This document shows positions 61,458-64,000 of a DNA stretch of 64,000 nucleotides, in pieces (the stretch's first letter is position 1; each line of letters begins with the position of its first letter). The notes below the pieces were generated by a model that worked only from the letters and a program-made list of their open reading frames with translations, was not told the DNA's origin and searched no databases. Where the stretch lies: positions 124,001 to 188,000 of the forward strand of contig NC_015500.1 in the NCBI RefSeq assembly GCF_000212415.1. The letters run 5' to 3'. Both the position numbers and the translations under genes were made by a program. The DNA is from Treponema brennaborense DSM 12168 (GTDB lineage Bacteria; Spirochaetota; Spirochaetia; Treponematales; Treponemataceae).

Positions 61458-63332
61458 CTATGAAACCGCCGGTTCGGTGCTGCGGTCGGGCAGCGTGATT
61501 TCAAAACACGCACCCGGTTCTCCGCCGGGGCGGCCGCAGGCGCGAATGGTTCCGCCGTGCAGTTCCACGATATGCCGTGCGATCGACAGCCCCAATCCCG
61601 TTCCGCCGGTTTCCCGGCTGCGTCCTTTATCCACACGGAAAAACCGCTCGAAGATGCGCTTCCGGTATTCTTCGGGAATACCCGCCCCGTCGTCTTCTAT
61701 GACGATTTTGACGGCAGGGTAGCGCCGTGCCGCCGTGCCTTCCTGCGCGGGAATCCGTTCCGCGCTGACGGAAACGGTAGAGCCGTCGGGACAATATTTG
61801 ACCGCGTTGTTGACGATGTTCCCCAGCGCCTGCTCGAAAAGGCCCTCGTTCACCGCTATGCGTATGGGTTCGTTTTCCGGCACGTACGTTTGGCGGAACG
61901 CAATGTGTTTTGCATCGGCGGCGATTTGCTGGCTCAGCAGCACGTCCGCAACGCATTCCTGAACCGTCGTTTGCTGCGTTGCGAGCGTAAATCCGGTTTG
62001 TTCGAGTTTTGAAAGCGTCAGCAGATCTTCTATTATATTTATGAGCCGCGTCGACTGCTGATCCATAATGGAAAGGAACCGTTTCGCGGTTTCCGGTTCG
62101 TTCAGCGCGCCGTCCTGCAGCGTTTCTATAAATCCCTTGATGGAGGTTATCGGCGTTTTCAGTTCGTGCGAAACGTTCGCAACGAAATCCTTTCGCACCC
62201 GTTCGAGCCGTTTGAGCCGCGAAATATCGGTGATTACCAAAAGGAATTTGCTGTCCGGCTGCACGGTCGTTTTGATCGTTACGCAGCGAACCAGTACCGA
62301 CCGGGTGCCGTTCCGTTCACTGTCTGCCGAGCCTGAAGACAGCAGCTGCGTTTCTATTTCGGTTTTGTTTTTTTTGCCGGAACCGTGGACGGTGTCCTTG
62401 ATAAAATTGATGATATCCGTGTTCCGCAGCACCGCGATCAGCGACTTGTTTTCGGGCAGCGGCGCGTTTTGGGGAACGGAAAAAAAATCACGCGCCGCGT
62501 CGTTCATTTCCTGAATTTGGAACGATTCGTCGAACAGGATGAGCGCTTCGGTAATACCGGAAAACACCGCCACGAATTTATCCCTTCTGCGCGAAATGTC
62601 TTCGATATTTTTTTGAATGGTGCGCGCCATGCCGCTGAACGTTTCCGCCAATTCCGAAAATTCACGGGGAGAAGACACCGCCGGTACGTAGTCGAAGTCG
62701 CCCTGCTTGTACTGCTGGGCGGCTTTTTCCAGTTCTTCCAGCGGGCTGATGATACGCGCTGCGATTGCGAACGAAATGACCAAAACGATGAGCAGTACGA
62801 TCACCGCCGACACGATGCTGTCCGTGCGCACGGTTGATGAAAAAAACACGTTTTTACGTACCGGAATGGAAAGCCTCAGCGCAAGGTTCCGATTCTGATA
62901 CTGAAACGGTATTGCGTAGTACACGAGTGATTCGGCGTATACGGTGCTGACGCGCACCGCCGAGCTTTCCTTGCCGGCAAGGGCCGATCTTACTTCGGTA
63001 CGCTGCAAATGGTTTTCGAGAATGGCCGGATCGGCGTCCGAATCGCCCAAAACGGTGCCGTCTTCGGCGATGATGGAAATGCGGAACCCCGGATCGTGCG
63101 ACGCAATCTGTTTTACCAGATTGTCCAGCTGCGGCAGCGGCGCCTGATTCTGCATGAGTATTTTTTCAATCGCATACGCGAACGTCCGCAGGTTTTGCTG
63201 CGTCTGTTTGATGGACGTTTTTTCAAGCGTATTCAGACTGAGTACGATGAACGAAATAAATCCGAAACAGAGCGTGAGGCCGTTTATGAGAAAGAGATAA
63301 AACGACGTTTTAAGCGGTTTATGCTTTATCAC
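61458..63332 (-). CDS. PhoR/PnpS-type sensor histidine kinase
   Basis: A 624-residue sensor: a helix at about residues 11-33, an extracytoplasmic domain to about 165, a second helix (SAVIVLLIVLVISFAIAARI), a HAMP domain (about 190-240), a PAS domain (about 250-345; ITEALILFDESFQIQEMNDA), HisKA with ADFVANVSHELKTPITSIKG-like FVANVSHELKTPITSIKG, and HATPase (N box GNIVNNAVKYCPDGS; G2 GGTGLGLSIARHIVELHGG). The order helix-HAMP-PAS-HisKA-HATPase is that of PhoR/WalK kinases. The start overlaps the regulator's stop by 14 bases. A phosphate or envelope signal is inferred only from architecture. Confidence 0.93.
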   Translation of the reverse strand: MIKHKPLKTSFYLFLINGLTLCFGFISFIVLSLNTLEKTSIKQTQQNLRTFAYAIEKILMQNQAPLPQLDNLVKQIASHDPGFRISIIAEDGTVLGDSDADPAILENHLQRTEVRSALAGKESSAVRVSTVYAESLVYYAIPFQYQNRNLALRLSIPVRKNVFFSSTVRTDSIVSAVIVLLIVLVISFAIAARIISPLEELEKAAQQYKQGDFDYVPAVSSPREFSELAETFSGMARTIQKNIEDISRRRDKFVAVFSGITEALILFDESFQIQEMNDAARDFFSVPQNAPLPENKSLIAVLRNTDIINFIKDTVHGSGKKNKTEIETQLLSSGSADSERNGTRSVLVRCVTIKTTVQPDSKFLLVITDISRLKRLERVRKDFVANVSHELKTPITSIKGFIETLQDGALNEPETAKRFLSIMDQQSTRLINIIEDLLTLSKLEQTGFTLATQQTTVQECVADVLLSQQIAADAKHIAFRQTYVPENEPIRIAVNEGLFEQALGNIVNNAVKYCPDGSTVSVSAERIPAQEGTAARRYPAVKIVIEDDGAGIPEEYRKRIFERFFRVDKGRSRETGGTGLGLSIARHIVELHGGTIRACGRPGGEPGACFEITLPDRSTEPAVS

Positions 63333-64000
63333 CCGATGCTCCGGTATCTTCGGTCATGCGATAACCGACGCCGCGGACGGTTTCTATGATATTCTGAGCC
63401 GAATCGTTGCCTGCGGCTTCGGAAAGTTTTTTACGGATGCTCAGTATCTGCACGTCTATGGAACGTTCCGTTACCGGATACGAATCCCCTTTGATCGCAT
63501 TGATGATCTGCTGCCGTGAAAACACGCGGCCGGGATTCTGGGCAAGGTGCAGCAGTATTGCGAATTCAGTCGCCGAAAACTGCACCTGTTTGCCGCTCAC
63601 GGTGACTTCAAATTTTTCCGGCTTGATGACGAGGAAATGCCTGCTGACCGTTTGCAATCGGTCGAACGGCGACGCGGCGGTATCGGCCGGCTTCGCTTCC
63701 TGAGCGCGGCGCAGTATGTTTTTAACGCGGGCAACCAGTACTTTCGGTGAAAACGGCTTGGTTACGTAGTCGTCCGCGCCGAGTTCCAGTCCGGAAACGA
63801 CGTCCGTATCTTCGGTTTTTGCCGTCGCCATCACGATCGGAATTACGGCCGTGGTTTTATCGTTGCGCAGGATTCGGCATATGTCGAATCCGCTCATATC
63901 GGGAAGCATCAGATCAAGTATGATAAGATCAGGATGTTCACTGCGGGCTATCTGGAGCGCCTTCGTGCCGTTTTCTGCGGTCACTACCGAAAAACCTTCT
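63319..64000 (-). CDS. PhoB/OmpR-family response regulator (5' end outside window)
   Basis: The frame stays open to the window's right edge and reads EGFSVVTAENGTKALQIARS from its first bases, so the true start lies beyond 64000. The receiver aspartate is in DLIILDLMLPDMSGFDICRI, the lysine in LGADDYVTKPFSPKVLVAR, and the winged helix ends RSIDVQILSIRKKLSEAAGN with TVRGVGYRM. It is coupled by a 14-base overlap to the PhoR-type kinase. It is the PhoB-like partner of that kinase; target genes are not visible in the window. Confidence 0.93.
   Translation of the reverse strand, partial: EGFSVVTAENGTKALQIARSEHPDLIILDLMLPDMSGFDICRILRNDKTTAVIPIVMATAKTEDTDVVSGLELGADDYVTKPFSPKVLVARVKNILRRAQEAKPADTAASPFDRLQTVSRHFLVIKPEKFEVTVSGKQVQFSATEFAILLHLAQNPGRVFSRQQIINAIKGDSYPVTERSIDVQILSIRKKLSEAAGNDSAQNIIETVRGVGYRMTEDTGASGDKA

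Overview
The window looks like a chromosomal segment of a host-associated spirochaete, most likely a Treponema of moderate GC. I cannot fix the species. The evidence is an envelope cluster of class III cyclase, FecR-domain protein and outer-membrane barrel protein. Two periplasmic sugar-binding proteins also have signal peptides ending in FAGG(G)K without a lipobox cysteine, a style I associate with treponemes. Genes are dense and mostly GC-rich. The exceptions are an AT-rich accessory island at about 43.4-49.1 kb and an AT-rich acetyltransferase gene at 54.8-55.7 kb.

Layout. 0-0.9 kb: end of citrate synthase. 0.9-8.9 kb: cyclase, FecR protein and TIG/barrel protein in one minus-strand operon. 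9-11.2 kb: an M29 aminopeptidase and a PfkB-like protein that lacks its catalytic motif. 11.4-19.8 kb: a beta-galactosidase divergent from a sugar-binding protein and two permeases, followed by a NarL-type two-component pair. 20-32.1 kb: an L-fucose locus. Minus-strand aldolase, RhaB-type kinase, isomerase and lactaldehyde reductase face a plus-strand AraC regulator, then mutarotase, binding protein, ATPase, permease and LacI regulator. 32.1-37.2 kb: a possible small structured transcript, an orphan MerR regulator, a diverged DXS-like enzyme, and a divergent secreted DUF362 protein plus permease. 37.3-41.1 kb: an amino-acid symporter and cysteine-desulfidase-family enzyme with a LysR regulator. 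41.2-43.3 kb: an S1-domain protein and an AraC/GyrI-like regulator.

43.4-49.1 kb is the AT-rich island: broken acetyltransferases, a DUF3795 protein, a MazEF-type pair, an IS110-family element and a NERD-domain gene. Imperfect copies of the sequence at the end of the AraC/GyrI-like gene flank it. 49.4-55.7 kb carries MATE, methyltransferase, racemase and several small cytosolic genes. 55.7-64 kb holds a ferredoxin-type DUF362 protein, a split two-component system around a small secreted protein, an MFS transporter and a PhoR/PhoB-like pair.

How the genes fit together. The centre of the window is built for scavenging host-glycan sugars: a galactosidase to free galactosides, and ABC import plus full catabolism of L-fucose to dihydroxyacetone phosphate and 1,2-propanediol. 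Recurrent features are promoters whose -10 box lies 6-9 bases before the start codon (probable leaderless mRNAs), dyad operators beside regulator genes, and short tandem repeats both between genes and inside loop-encoding parts of conserved genes.
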